This document shows, one piece after another, positions 31,226-44,300 of a stretch of DNA of 64,000 bases. This stretch comes from Ulva prolifera. Taxonomy: Eukaryota > Chlorophyta > Ulvophyceae > Ulvales > Ulvaceae. The notes under the pieces are model-generated. The model searched no databases. It had not been told where the DNA came from and saw only the letters and a list, made by a program, of their open reading frames with translations. Made by a program: the position numbers and the translations under genes. The stretch lies in NCBI GenBank assembly GCA_023078555.1, contig CM041201.1:2425713-2489712 (forward strand), written 5' to 3'. The stretch's first letter is position 1; each line of letters begins with the position of its first letter.

Positions 31226-34167
31226 ATGGCAAGTGCAGCCAGCTACACGTCCAAGCTGTTCGGGATGGAAGGCAAGTGCGTCCTGGTCACCGGTGGCACG
31301 TCAGGTGCGTCAACATGGGGTGATCTCCAGCCACTGATAAAGGAAAGCACATGGAATGATTTCGATTTTGCACTCACGTTTCCTGAGAATGACCTAAAAG
31401 TCGAAGCCATGTGCTTGGAGAAGCCAGGCCAGGACTGTCATGCAGCCGATGCTGGTGAACGCAATCAGCTTTTCGTCGCATCAGTACAGAGACAGCGTTG
31501 TCAGCAGCTGTTGTGTCCATGAGATCACGATTATGTGTCAAATGTCAGCCAGGTACAGTCATTTGCTATATGCATCCTCAGCTGGTGCCCACCTGTCAAT
31601 GGATGGGCAAGATCATGCACCAACATCTCGTTGCAGGCCGTCTTCACTCTTGAAAGTCAACCACGAATACAGTTATGCGGGAAATATGTCAAGACATACC
31701 ACTCAGACGCCTTTGCATGTCATCTTGCCCGGTGATAGTTTATGTATCTGACACCAGACCAGGCCGGTTTGGGCACAGCATGCGCACTTCAGGGCCTCAA
31801 CACGAGCATCACCCACTGGTTCACAGTAAGTTGACAGGTCTGCGGAGATTCAGGCATAGGCAAGGCCGTTGTCGAGGAGTTTGCAAAGCTCGGAGCGAAG
31901 GTGTACACATGTGCCCGAGACGAGCAGAAGCTGAGCGAGACGGTGGCGCACTTCAGCGACCAAGGCCACGTGGTCGGAGGCTCCCCGACAGATGTTTGCG
32001 ACCTCGAAGATGCCAAGGACTTGGTGGCGAAAGCAACAACGTTCTTTGACGGTATGCATCCATTGTGATGGGATCATTTAAGGCATTTGCTTTCATCAGT
32101 GCACATTACCACTGTCAATCCCACTGGCAGGCAGACCTGTGTATCAGTACAGCCGCTCATCGCAGAGAACCAGGCAGTAGAGCCCATCAACTTCGCTAAC
32201 TAGCATCCCTCAAGCGAGTGCATACTGACACCTAGAAGCAAATCGCCATGGTCTGTCCGGACCGTGGTGGAATCACCATGTTCCCGTGGATGTCTGGTCA
32301 GCTCTGCCACACCTGTACCCGGGCGGCACTTCATTCCATACGTAACCATGCCACTCCAAACTAGCGTAGCACTGAGCCCTGTCACGCAACGACATGGGGC
32401 GCCTCTACAGCTGCATGCTGCGTGTGGGGCAGGCCTGCCCTTGCTTGCGTATGCTGCAATGCAGACTGCTTCACATATATCAGTGTTGGACTGCGGTCCA
32501 AGGTTGTGATCACACCGCCGCTGATGTTGATTGCATGCGAATCTAGCATCATTGTCATCATGGTCAAGTGTGTCCTGGAAGACGCGGATCGGGTGTTGTA
32601 CACAGGTAGGTGAGCAATCAGGCCTCGTCACGTTGCAATGTGATGGGACCAACCGGCCCGACTGCATACATACTTCTGCAGCCTCACTTCAGCCGCACGA
32701 TGCCTTGAAGAGATAGGCCAAAGGCTAAGCATCTATGTGTGTAGTCAGACGTTAAATTCCATGCAGGCAGGCTGGACGTGCTGATCAACAATGTCGGCAC
32801 CAACCGCCGCAAGGGCGCCCTCGACGCCACAGCGGAGGACCTCGCATTCCTGATGGCCACGAACGTGCAGTCCGCGCTGCAGCTGAGCCAGCTGTGCCAC
32901 CCGGCGCTGGCCAAGGCGGGCGGAAGCATCGTGCTCAACTCGTCCGTGGCGGGCGGGCCGCAGGCGATGAAGAGCGGCGGCATGTACGCCATGACCAAAG
33001 GTGAGGCTTTCTCACCTTTGATCAAATGGCAGACTTGGCAGGGCTCCTGCAAACGTGAGCGAGTCAGGAAGTATGCATGCGTGCGCACTGGCCGCTCTGC
33101 TGCTGCGGGTGATGGACTCACTAGGCCTCACGTGGCCCCTGCGCCACACAGTTTTTGCAGTTTAGCCTGCTGCATTGCAGAGTCACTTGCACCCCTGTTA
33201 GGCCTGCCGAGGCCGCTCACAGAACATCGACCATTGTTTAGAATTGCAGAGGGAATCTGTGGTACATAGTGTGTTTGCATAGTGCTGAGACACCAGGCCC
33301 CTTGCACGCTGCCCCAGCCTGGATGGCCCCAACCCTCTCTTCCACCGTGATCACAACAGCCCACACCCGGGCCCCCCTCAAGCGTGTCACCCCAAATACG
33401 TGGGAGCCACTTCGTGCTTTGGAACTTTGCTGAACCCATCAGCCACAGATGCCTTGCACAAACACCGTGCCAGCGCTGCTGCAGCCTCGTTGAACCAGCT
33501 GACCAGGAACCTCGTGTGTGAGTGGGCGCGGGACGGCATCCGCGTCAACGCGGTCGCGCCGTGGTACACCGCCACCCCCGCCGCCGCCGCCGCGCTGCGC
33601 GCCGACCCGCAGTACGAGGCCGTCGTGCTCGGCCGCACGCCGCTCGGCCGCATCGGCCAACCGGCCGAGATCGCCGGTGCGCCCACCCCTCTTCCGGCCA
33701 CACCTGCCTCCTCATAGCATATTGTAAACTGTAACATATCGTCTCACACCCGCAGAACACCGTCCTAGCCGAGGGGTTCAAGCAGTATGCAGCGTCTTTG
33801 AGAATGAGGGCCATTCTGCCAGGTTACACCATTGACCGTGACTGCACATGCACGCGCCGAGTACACTGCAGTGCAGCCGCGTTACTGCTTTGCATTGCAC
33901 GACCAGCAACATGTACACAGACCGCAGAGCGTGCATACATGCCACTGACACCGAGGAACCCAAACATGGCCACGTGTATGGCACCTTCGCGCCCATGCAT
34001 GTGCGATAGCGACAGCGGCGGCGGGTGCAGCGGTGATGGCCTTCCTGGCGTCGCCGGCGGCGGCGTACATGACGGGGCAGACGCTCGCCGTTGACGGTGG
34101 CCACAGCGTGATGGGCATCTATGCCGAGGCCCGGGGGGATGCCGCCTCCAGCGGCGCCCGCTTCTAG
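31226..34167 (+). CDS. Tropinone-reductase-like short-chain dehydrogenase (T2)
   Basis: Five exons: 31226-31304, 31854-32051, 32767-33000, 33485-33676, 34031-34167; 279 residues. Motifs are TGGTSGIG for the cofactor, NNVGTNRRK, catalytic Ser in LNSSVAGG, Tyr/Lys in YAMTK, RVNAVAPW and a C-terminal AVDGGHSVMG. All exon joints are phase 1 and exon lengths match T1 apart from 9 extra nt in exon 1, small differences in exons 3 and 4, and a longer tail (SSGARF). All splice sites are GT-AG, including the exon 4 donor GTGCGC. It is a distinct paralogue of T1 (clearly diverged throughout), so the ancestral cluster was a T1-type/T2-type pair that was later duplicated to give T3/T4. NAD(P)-dependent oxidoreductase; substrate unknown. 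Confidence 0.9.
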
Positions 34168-34569
34168 AGCCGCATCTGATGCCCCTCCACCAAACAATTG
34201 GCAGATTTTGTGGACCTGGCATCTCTGCAGCTACTGTGTCGGGGTCACAGGCACGCTGAGCAGGGTCGCTGCTTGAATCGCACGCGGCTGACACCTTGCC
34301 CGCCTGTGGATGCTAGCTCTCCTTGCTTGCACATGCTGTTGGCCATTGGTCATGCTTGCAAGCGCGAGCATGCATTCCGGACGGCCGCCGACAGCCAGCA
34401 CCTGGGCTCGTTCGCACTGCGCATGCGTGTTCACGTGTGGTGGCAACCGGATGCCATAGATTTGCATCACCTGATCGGACCATGGGGCCTCCGGGTGCTG
34501 AGTGTCAGCGCTGGTCCAGGTGTTGGAGGGACTGTTGCTTTGGGATACACTCGTTAACAGGCAAGATAG
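34168..34569. other. 3' flank of T2
   Basis: It is colinear with 48502-48870 after T4. Both contain a 'cttgcaagcgcgagcatgca'-like stretch. No gene is recognised. Confidence 0.45.
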
Positions 34570-35253
34570 CATTAGGAGGACATCCTGTCGAAGGGGCAGT
34601 CTGGCCATGATGGGGTGTAAGGCAATGCCAACTGACATGACATGCACCACCCGGAATGCCACGCAATTACGTTGATAATACAGATATTCTGAACAGCCTT
34701 GCGATCGCAATGTGGCGGCAAAGCCTCCAACTGGGCCCACCGCACAATCATTGCAGAGCATCTCAACTCTGAACAACACGTCAGACTTATACACAGGATG
34801 CCCCTGACAGGCACGGTCGTTCGAGCAGGTGCTGCCACAGGCCTGTGCAGAGGAATAGGGAGCCAAAGAGGGCTGACGTACATGCATTCTGTCATGCTGC
34901 AGCTACACATGTGTACACGCCACACACAACGATGGTCGGAACAGGAACCCCCTGGTATAGAGTGGGACTTGGTACCCTGTTGCTGAAAGCTCGAGCATGA
35001 GTTGTATTGTAATTTGTTCTTACCGATGATTGACACAGGCATAGACAAACACAACAAAAGAAGCTCTTCCCAGTCAGCATACACACAGCCATACTGCAGC
35101 ACTTCTGTGTTGTGATGTAATGACTGATGTGCTTCTTGAGTGGCAGCATTCGTGCTGTGCCTGTTTCATGCTGCTTTGACTACTCTCTGATGTTTGGCAT
35201 CACCATGGCAGCCTCGATGCACCTCAGCATGCCATCCAGCGGTCTACGCTAAT
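34570..35253. repeat. Block S, copy 2
   Basis: This is the middle of the three copies (see 16540). It ends unit 1 of the 10-kb tandem duplication and is not followed by an NLR gene. Instead it is cut by DNA leading into the Ca2+-ATPase tail, copy B. Confidence 0.75.
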
Positions 35254-35286
35254 GGTTTTTGTAATGGTTTTTGTAATGGTTTTTGT
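35251..35286. repeat. Three tandem copies of a 12-mer
   Basis: AATGGTTTTTGT occurs three times in a row exactly at the junction between block S copy 2 and the Ca2+-ATPase intron. Copy 3 of block S has the single sequence 'ctaatgtccggc' here. Confidence 0.8.
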
Positions 35287-35482
35287 AATGACAGCAGCAC
35301 AACCACAAGCACCTCACTTGCACAGGATGTCGCAAAGCAGCCTATGTCGGCACACAGCATCTGCAACGAAACCTGGCAAGACAGCTCCACTAGCATGGAC
35401 AGCTCATCAGCCTACCCCAGCAGAACGATACATCACATGCAGAATCCGTGCGCTTCTGACATCCGTCAGGGGTTGTGTGCAG

Positions 35483-37046
35483 GTGAGTTCGAACATCGGC
35501 GAGGTCGTCGCGATCTTCGCGGCGGCCGCTGGCGGCCTGCCGGCGGCGCTGTCGCCGGTGCAGCTGCTGTGGGTCAACCTCGTCACCGACGGCCTGCCCG
35601 CGACCGCCCTCAGCTTCAATGAAGGTGGACCGGAGCAAATGCGAACGCGGCCTCGCAGCCAGGCGGACGGCATGGTTGACCGCTGGCTCGTCGTGCGGTG
35701 CGTGCGCGCCGCCCTGGAAAACAAATGCATGACATCGAACTATTTACAAGCTTAGTTGAATTTAACTTTGTCATATAGCTCATAAGGTTGTGCTTTTCTC
35801 AAATTGTAGGCTGATCCAGAGCCGCGTAGCAATTCCCCAGAAACCCCCTTGAGGACCATATGCAGTGCCTCCAATTACCGCGCTTGGGCTGGTGCACGCG
35901 GTGGGGCGGACAAATGTATGCCTCTGGAATCAAACAGATGCGCACATAAAGTGTGTTAGTAGGGGTGGCCGTGTGCCGGCTGACTCGTACATGCTAGTTA
36001 TCCTTTTGTGCAATTGGGGGCGACCCTCATGCGCCTCTGCAGACTCTCGCATCATATGCGTGCCCCACTCATATCAACACGAATACTCCACTCAAGATGT
36101 CGCAAATCGTTTAGCGAGCCCTACCGTGGCATAGGGGATGGTGTAGTGTTTCATAACATCAGCCCTGCTGTGGTTTAGGTACGCTGTCATCGGGGGCTAC
36201 GTCGGGGCGGCCACAGCCGCAAGCTTCGTGTGGTGGTTCATCGCGTTCACCGGCGGGCCGCAGATGTCGTGGCACGACCTCCGCCACTCGCAGTCCTGCA
36301 TAGCGGACGCCGCCGGGGCGGACGCCGCCGGCGACGCCGCCGCCAGCACCGCAGCGCGGGGCCTTGCAGAGGATGGCGGCTACGCGTACGCGTGCTCCGT
36401 GTTTGAGGACCGGCGGCCGTCGACGGTCGCGATGAGCGTGCTCGTCGTTGTCGAGATGTTCAACGCGCTCAACGCGATCTCGGAGAACGGCTCGCTGCTG
36501 GTCGTGCCGCCGTGGCGCAACTGGTGGCTCGTCGCCGCGATCGCGGTGTCGATGGCGCTCCACATGGCCATCTTGTGCGCTCCTGGATGCTCATGCATGT
36601 GTTAATGTTTGATTGAATCAGGGTTCAGTGAGGTGCGGTGCCTCCGTTGATGGGATCGTGCATTTGCATGGCCGTCTGAAGCATACAGGGTTCAGTCTTC
36701 GTCCTTTTGACAGGCCCCCCCCACTAGGCTCGTTCATGGACTGTATAACGACTCGCTGGTGGTGCCGTGCAGGCACATCCCCGGGCTGCAGCTCGTGTTT
36801 GGCGTCACGGCGCTGTCGTGGCCGGAGTGGCGGGCCGTGCTGCTGCTCTCGGCGCCGGTGGTGCTGCTCGATGAGGGCCTCAAGTTTGTGTCGCGGGGCG
36901 GCCTCGCGTCGTGGGGCCGCGCGCTGACATGGGCGTGCACCTTCTGCTGGCGCAGCCGGCGCTACATGGGCGTCGCGGGGGACGGCACCCACTACGACGA
37001 GGATGCGGGGGATGGGCAAGAGATGCAGAAGCTGCGCTCGACGTAG
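35483..37046 (+). pseudogene. P-type Ca2+-ATPase (SERCA-like), 3' end, copy B
   Basis: It includes more of the pump than copy A. Exon 35483-35697 begins [18 protein letters not shown] and continues [20 protein letters not shown], the conserved M5/M6 Ca2+-site region (N and D of VNLVTDG are ion ligands in SERCA). Exon 36179-36574 has M7-M9, with a 4-residue longer Ala/Asp-rich loop than copy A, and exon 36773-37046 ends with M10. Acceptor 2 is TTTAG. All frames are open and phases fit. Upstream (35254-35482) is intron-like DNA and then block S, so the cytoplasmic ATPase domains are missing here too. Because both copies end at the same place, the tail was captured before the tandem duplication; copy A lost its first exon at the junction with T0. 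Confidence 0.85.
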
Positions 37047-37182
37047 GGTATTGTGGACAAATGCGCGTTGCGGCCGCTGACCGCGGCGGCGGTGCAGCCT
37101 GTTCGCTGGGTTGTCTGTCGCAGACTATATACCAGTGTATATGTAAACAGGCGCACCTGCCGAACAGGTGTATGGCTGGGCA

Positions 37183-37202
37183 GGGGGGGGGGGGGGGGGG
37201 GG
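37183..37202. repeat. Poly-G tract (20 G)
   Basis: This is the counterpart of 27086-27113 in duplication unit 2; the length differs by about 8. Confidence 0.9.
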
Positions 37203-37915
37203 ACATAGATGACACCGGAGTGCAGCAGTCCTACACAGAGTGTATACATGGGCAGCCATATCCAGGCCAGCCAAAACGGACATGGCCAGTGTGCCGGTGG
37301 GTACCTGTCGGGATTGCAACCCTCCTTAGCATCCGATGCTGGAGGCGCTTCACTGTGGCTGCAGGTATCCACATGCCTGGTGTGTGTGTCGTAACGGCGT
37401 GGGGCTGGATCCCAAATTGCAGTAGTAGTCCTGATGGATGCATGATCAATGCAGTAGAATGGTAACATCACGTGCATTCCCATGTGCCTGGTGTAGGCCA
37501 TTGCAGTTGCTTTGCTGCCACACATGTATGTACAGTGCTGCGCCAAGCATGACAGAAGAGCTGCCTCCTGAAGAGTTGTAACACACCTGGCTCAAAGCAG
37601 GCATGTTTCCGCAAGAGAAACGCCCCCACATCAGATATTAGATGCATCTATTTAACAGCTATTGAGCATCTGCATATGCCATAGATTGTTTGGTGTCTGT
37701 TTCAGCGTCTGAAAGTGTAGAGCCGGTGCCTTCACGTGGCGCGGGGCAAAGCAGAACAGCAGCGGCAGCAGTGCACTCGAGACGAGTATCTGCAACTGTG
37801 TCGTTTGTCAACATCCACTTTAAGTCTTGTAAGGCAATGCCGAGCACCAAACTGCTCGACATTCGACTGCGCATTTGAGGAGCGCCCCCCCTTACGTAGA
37901 CTGAAGCGCGGCACG
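37203..37915. other. Upstream region of T3
   Basis: It is colinear with 27114-27824 (promoter side of T1) with few differences. No separate gene is supported. Confidence 0.45.
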
Positions 37916-40212
37916 ATGGCTGAGCGCACATTTGAACGTTTCGGAATGGACAGGAAGTGTGTTCTGATCACCGGAGGCTCGAAAGGTGTGTTCATGCCGA
38001 CGGCAGCGTCGCTGCTCGTGCCAAGAACGTCAATGCACAGGTCATTCATGAACAGAAGTGTCGTGCACGCTCACGTTTGCGTCTGCAATGTCGTTGTCCC
38101 ATTCATGCAAGCACAACGCGCGTGCCAAGACTGTGGAAAACATTGTAAGGAGTGATCAGCTGGCATGTAACGACCTAATTGTCATTCATTATGTTGGAGC
38201 TTCAACCGGCTTGTCGATCAGAGCGCCACAGCGGGGAATGTCACGCCCAGGACCGCCCAATGTCTAGAACGCCTAGCCACCAGAATTGTCGAAAGAGGCC
38301 TCGATCAAAATGCATGTTACTCAGGTGTCTCACGGCGCTGCACCTCTGCAGGCATTGGCAAAGCTGCTGTCAGGGAGTTTGCCGAGGTAGGAGCTCGAGT
38401 GTACACATGCTCGAGAGACCAGGCTGAACTAGACACTGTGCTGGAGCCTCTGAAAGGTAAAGGTTTACCAGTGGCAGGATGCATGGCGGATGTCACCGAC
38501 ACAGACGCAGCTGAGAATCTGGTCAATCAGGCGCTCGCCTTCTTTGGAGGTGTGTCACAGATCACTGCTCAGCACCAAGGTGGAAGATGTACTGGCACCG
38601 CATTCCAGATCTCTTTCACGGGCCTGACACTGGCCAACCTGCGCAGCCTCCTGCTCCCGGACACGTGCCAAATGCAGCTAGACATTGGCAAGTTTTTCGC
38701 CCACCTAGCTCCGAATCCAGGCCACCGAGCCGGTACAGCGTGAGTGACTGTCACCGAACACCTGAGGCTTGACCGCACGCTGGTGGCATGCCATGGCCTT
38801 GATGTCTTCTGCAGGGTAGGGACGTCATCTGCTTTTCATTACGGAATGGAAGGGTGCATCCAATGGCATGCAGCATCGAACAACGCGCAGGTTGCAGTAG
38901 GCCTGCACCCCCTTCTGTACACGTCCTTCACATCCTCAACCTCAGCTGCAGCTGAACCCAACAATGTCCATGATTTCAGGGCAGCTGGACGTTCTGGTCA
39001 ACAACGTCGGCACGAATCGCCGCCGGCAGGCTGAGGATGCGACTGCAGAGGACTTTGACATGATGATGGCAACGAACGTGCGCTCTGCACTGCGTCTCTG
39101 TCAGCTCTGCCGGCCGCACCTTGCCAGATCCAGCGCACCATCCATCATCTTTAACTCCTCTGTGGCTGGCGGCCCGCTGGCACTGTGGAGCGGATGCGTC
39201 TACGGGATGACGAAAGGTAAGCCAATCCCCCCCCCACCGGGAACGCACAGTACACAGCTATTTTTGCATCGATGTGTACCTCCCAGGATCTACATGCATT
39301 GCCTGGACAAACACATGATGACACAGGGGTCTCATGGGGCAAGCGCGCAAACAGCGGAATCGGCTACTGCAAGACATGCTACTCACGGCAGCTTGCATAG
39401 AATCTGGCATGCACGGAGGCACCAGGGATCCGTGCCCTGCGGCAGCCTGTGCCAGCCCAGCGGGGTGTATGCAGCGGCGCTGAACCAGCTGACGCGGAGC
39501 CTCGCGTGCGAGTGGGCGCGGGACGGGATCCGCGTCAACGCGGTCGCGCCGTGGTTTGCCGCGACGCCGCTCGTGCGGCAGGCGCTGCAGGACGACGGCT
39601 TCCGGCAGGGTGTGCTGGCGCGCACGCCGCTCGGCCGCATCGCCGAGCCGGAGGAGACGTCGGGCGCGCCCCTTGTCACTCTCAGGTGCCCCTGCGAGAC
39701 GGCTCGTGTGCCAGCACCTGCTTCGGCAATTCCCCTCACGTTGCTGTCATGCAAGGTCACTGCGCTGTGTCTAGGCTGCTACCGTTGCCACCAGGCTGCA
39801 GCCCGGGGGGTTCAACAGCGGCCCCATGTCGGGCCGCGGCCTGAATTGAAAATACGCCACGGATGTTACGCTCAACATCGATCCTGGGAGATGCAGTCCA
39901 CCATTGTAGTCGGGGATGCCGGTGCAGCTTCGCAGTCGAGTGACCACCAACCCCACCTGCTGCCGCCGTGGGCCACCATCAAGTCGCTGCCCGCATCAGC
40001 TGTCTTGTTCCTGCATCCAATTTGCCACCGATACACCCACGTGGGTGTGTGATGTGTGCCGGCCGGTGCTTGAGGAGGTGTGTGTGTGTGCAGGTGTGAT
40101 GGTGTTCCTCGCCTCGGCTGCAGCGTCCTTCATCACCGGGCATGTGCTGCCAATCGACGGCGGCATGTCCGCCAATGGCTTCCACGTGGCTGCAGACTAC
40201 CAGCCATGCTAG
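37916..40212 (+). CDS. Tropinone-reductase-like short-chain dehydrogenase (T3)
   Basis: Five exons: 37916-37985, 38352-38549, 38980-39216, 39475-39663, 40094-40212; 270 residues, the same lengths as T1. Motifs TGGSKGIG, NNVGTN, FNSSVAGG, YGMTK and RVNAVAPW are unchanged. Differences from T1 are few, for example KGKGLPV for KAKGLPV, DAAENLV for DGAEHLV and VMVFLAS for VMVCLAS. The exon 4 donor is again GC (CGG|GCGCGC). It is the unit 2 copy of T1 and is expected to be functional, with the same NAD(P)-dependent oxidoreductase chemistry. The near-identity suggests a recent duplication or ongoing gene conversion. Confidence 0.9.
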
Positions 40213-41356
40213 CGTGGCCGTGGTGACGTGCGCTTGAAAACTCCCACGCTTCAGACCGGCCACTGCATGGGCCCATTCACAGATTTGTAAACAAAAAAGA
40301 CTTCTCTGTTCGCACCCGTTGACATTTTTGTAACAAAACCACTCCATGGGCCCGTGTGCATGTGGTGTGCACAGAGATGGCGTGGGTGCTCGTTGTTGGG
40401 ACTGCAAAAGGACGGGCTTTCAGGGCGGCCTGCAGGATTTTTCAAAATCCACCGGGAAATATGTTTTTTGCTCCAGTCAAGGGAGTGGTGCATCCTGGGA
40501 ATGCCAACAGCTACCCGATGCAACCAGTCATGTGCTGCGTCAGCACGATTTGATTGCAGTTCTGTTCATGCATGACGTATGTGACTATGGACAGAATACA
40601 TGAACTTGCGATGCAAAGCTACATGTGATCACAGAATTACAGATTAATCATGCCAGGAATTCAACAATAGATCCGTATGACCTTGCCACGGTCCCCAGCA
40701 GCATGCTGTGGCGTTAAAGCTGTGGCAATGAGGCACCACGGGAAGGAGAAGCCGCAGTACCACTGCAAAACTGCAGCTTCCACGTAAGGCTACACAAGAA
40801 TCCCAAAGCGTAGGCAGGTCGCTTTTATGTCAATGTTGCTGCACATGGGCCATGATCTGCATCCACCTCGTCAGTGTGACATGCACACTGCATGCTCGTT
40901 CACAGCACCTCTGCTGATTTCGCCTGAATAGAGAGCTCGCAGCAGCCAGCGCAACATCGTCAATCCCGTGCGTCACGTTATGTTAGTCACTCACATAGAC
41001 TTGCAAGCCCGAAAGGAGGTTGTGCATATCACTCTTTGTGTTCCCTGCCATGGCTATTGGTACCCCGACACATGTTCATGCGCGCAACACAGTTCTGCAT
41101 AGTCCGGAATCCTGAGCTCGGCAGAACTACCTGAAGAGCACTGGCAACTTGCTATAATGAACCATTGTTCTGGTTTGACGATGGCGTAGCGTACGTGCAA
41201 TAGCCCCGTTTGACTTTGCACACCCGTCGTTTGCGATCGCGATAGCGACGCTTTCTCAAGCATATCTACAGCTCTTCTCATGTAGATCGTCAACGATATA
41301 CAAAGTGGAACTCTTTTCAACTTTTCCTCTTCTACATCGTCATATGTACTTTGACA
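40213..41356. other. T3-T4 intergenic region
   Basis: It is colinear with 30081-31225. It holds the T3 3' end and T4 promoter; nothing else is recognised. Confidence 0.5.
40286..40290 (+). promoter_or_regulatory. Candidate polyadenylation signal TGTAA for T3
   Basis: It stands at the same position relative to the stop as in T1. Inference from the green-algal consensus. Confidence 0.35.
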
Positions 41357-44300
41357 ATGGCAAGTGCAGCCAGCTACACGTCCAAGCTGTTCGGGATGGA
41401 AGGCAAGTGCGTCCTGGTCACCGGTGGCACGTCAGGTGCGTCAACATGGGGTGATCTCCAGCCACTGATAAAGGAAAGCACATTGGAATGATTTCGATCT
41501 TGCACTCACGTTTCCTGAGAATGACCTAAAAGTTGAAGCCATGTGCTTGGGGAAGTCAGGCCAGGACTGTCATGCAGCCGATGCTGGTCAACGCAATCAG
41601 CTTTCCGTCGCATCAGTACAGAGACAGCGTTGTCAACAGCTGTTGTGTCCATGAGATCACGAGTATGTGTCAAATGTCAGCCAGCTCCAGTCATGTGCTG
41701 TATGCATCCTCAGCTGGTGCCCACCTGTCAATGGATGGGCAAGATCATGCATCAACATCCCGGTGCAGGCCGTCTTCACTCTTGAAAGTAAACCACGAAT
41801 ACAATTATGCGGGGCACATGTCAAGCCATACCATTCAGACGCCTTTGCATGTCATCTTGCCCGGTGATAGTTTATGTACCTGACAACACAGTCAGACCAG
41901 GCCGGTTTGGGCACAGCATGCGCACTTCAGGGCCTCAACACGAGCATCACCCACTGGTTCACAGTAAGTTGACAGGTCTGCGGAGATTCAGGCATAGGCA
42001 AGGCCGTTGTCGAGGAGTTTGCAAAGCTCGGAGCGAAGGTGTACACATGTGCCCGAGACGAGCAGAAGCTGAGCGAGACGGTGGCGCACCTCAGCGACCA
42101 AGGCCACGTGGTCGGAGGCTCCCCGGCAGATGTTTGCGACCTCGAAGATGCCAAGGACTTGCTGGCGAAAGCAACAACGTTCTTTGACGGTATGCATCCA
42201 TTGTGGTGGGATCATTCAAGGTGTTGCTGTCATCAGTGCACATTACCACTTTCCATGCCACTGGCAGGCAGACCTGTGTATCAGTACAGCCGCTCATCGC
42301 AGAGAACCAGGCAGCAGAGCCCATCAACTTCGCTAACTAGCATCCCTCAAGCGAGTGCATACTGACACCTAGAAGCAAATCGCCATGGTCTGTCCGGACC
42401 GTGGTGGAATCAGCATGTTCCCGTGGATGTCTGGTCAGCTCTGCCACACCTGTACGCGGGCGGCACTTCATTCCATACATCCCCATGCCACTCCAAACTA
42501 GCGTAGCACTGAGCCCTGTCACGCAACGACATGGGGCGCCTCTACAGCTGCATGCTGCGTGTGGGGCAGGCCTGCCCTTGCTTGCGTATGCTGCGATGCA
42601 GACTGCGCCACATACATCAGCGTTGGACTGTGGTCCAAGGTTGTGGTCACACCGCCGCTGATGTTGATTGCATGCGAATCTAGCATGATGGTCAGGTGTG
42701 GCCTGGAAGAGGTGGATCGGGTGTTGTACACAGGTAGGTGAGCAATCAGGCCTCGTCACGCTGCAGTGTGATGGGGCCAACAGGCCCAACTGCATACATA
42801 CTTCTGCAACCTCACTTCAGCCGCACGATGCCTTGAAGAGACAGGCCAAAGGCTAAGCATCTACGTGTGTAGTCAGACATTCAATTCCATGCAGGCAGGC
42901 TGGACGTGCTGATCAACAATGTCGGCACCAACCGCCGCAAGGCCGCCCTCGACGCCACAGCGGAGGACCTCGCGTTCCTGATGGCCACGAACGTGCAGTC
43001 TGCGCTGCAGCTGAGCCAGCTGTGCCACCCGGCGCTGGCCAAGGCGGGCGGCAGCATCGTGCTCAACTCTTCCGTGGCGGGCGGGCCGCAGGCGATGAAG
43101 AGCGGCTGCATGTACGCCATGACCAAAGGTGAGGCTTTCTCACCTGTGAGTCAATGGCAGACTTGGCAGGGCTCCTGCAAACGTGAGCGAGTGAGCATGC
43201 ATGCATGTGTGCGCACTGGCTGCTGTGCTGCTGCGGGTGACGGAGGTGTTGATCACTAGGCCTCACGTGGCCCCTGCGCCACACAGTTTTTGCAGTTTAG
43301 CCTGCTGCATTGCAGAGTCACTTGCACCCCTGTTAGGCCTGCCGAGGCCGCTCACAGAACATCGACCATTGTTTAGAATTGCAGAGGGAATCTGTGGTAC
43401 ATAGTGTGTTTGCATAGTGCTGAGACACCAGGCCCCTTGCACGCTGCCCCAGCCTGGATGGCCCCCCCCCTCTCTTCCACCGTGATCACAACTTAATGAA
43501 CAGAGATCACAACACAGCCCATACCCGGGCCCCCCTCAAGCGTGTCACCCCAAATACGTGGGAGCCACTTGGTGCTTTAAATTGGAACCAGAGTTGCATT
43601 AATACGCGTATCTTTCGATTTCGGTAGGTTTAATACGCGTATTTTATGCTTACGTACTTTATCAGCGTACAGTACGCGCGTACGTTTCGGACTTGAGCGA
43701 TTTCGGAGAGCCTGGAGCTCTGCACTGTGGTGCACCTCTAGCCACAAGGCCAAAGAAAGTCTTGAACATCCCTTGTATTGCATGGTGAACCTGAGTAACC
43801 TGATCATCTGGATGACTGTTAGTTCATTGTACTATTCTCTGCAATAGTGTGCCTAAGGCTGTGTTCAGTGGCCACCGGTCACGCTGGCGGTCACGAGCGC
43901 TGTGACCGGTCACGCTGGCGGTCGTGTTCAGTGGCGGTTAGTGCACTGCTGCGCGAAACCACGAAAACGGAAAAAGCTCCTCAAAGCCATCGGAAAGTGT
44001 TCAAATGCATTCCTACGATTGCTATATTCGATATGTTACTGGTGTATGGTGCGCTGCGGTGATTCGTGATGAGTTCCTCGTCAGACGACAACGCTGAAGG
44101 CGTGCAGTGGCCTACTGCTGCTTGGTCTGACAGTGACGAGGATATTTTGATATACGAGCACATGGCTGAAGTAAATAGGTGGCTGGATGAACTGGAGCCT
44201 GTAGATCTAGATTATGTACGGGAGCTGCGTCGAAATCGTGCTGGGAGGAGAGTTTTGACGTGGATGTATAGTGGCAATCTGCTCCAGAGCATCGAAGGCG

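Noticed and set aside
43589-43605. CAGAGTTGCATTA ends taken as the Harbinger TIRs
   Set aside because: Their flanking duplication is 8 bp, not 3 bp, and a second inner TIR pair with a TAA duplication encloses both Harbinger genes; the outer ends belong to a different, hAT-like element.
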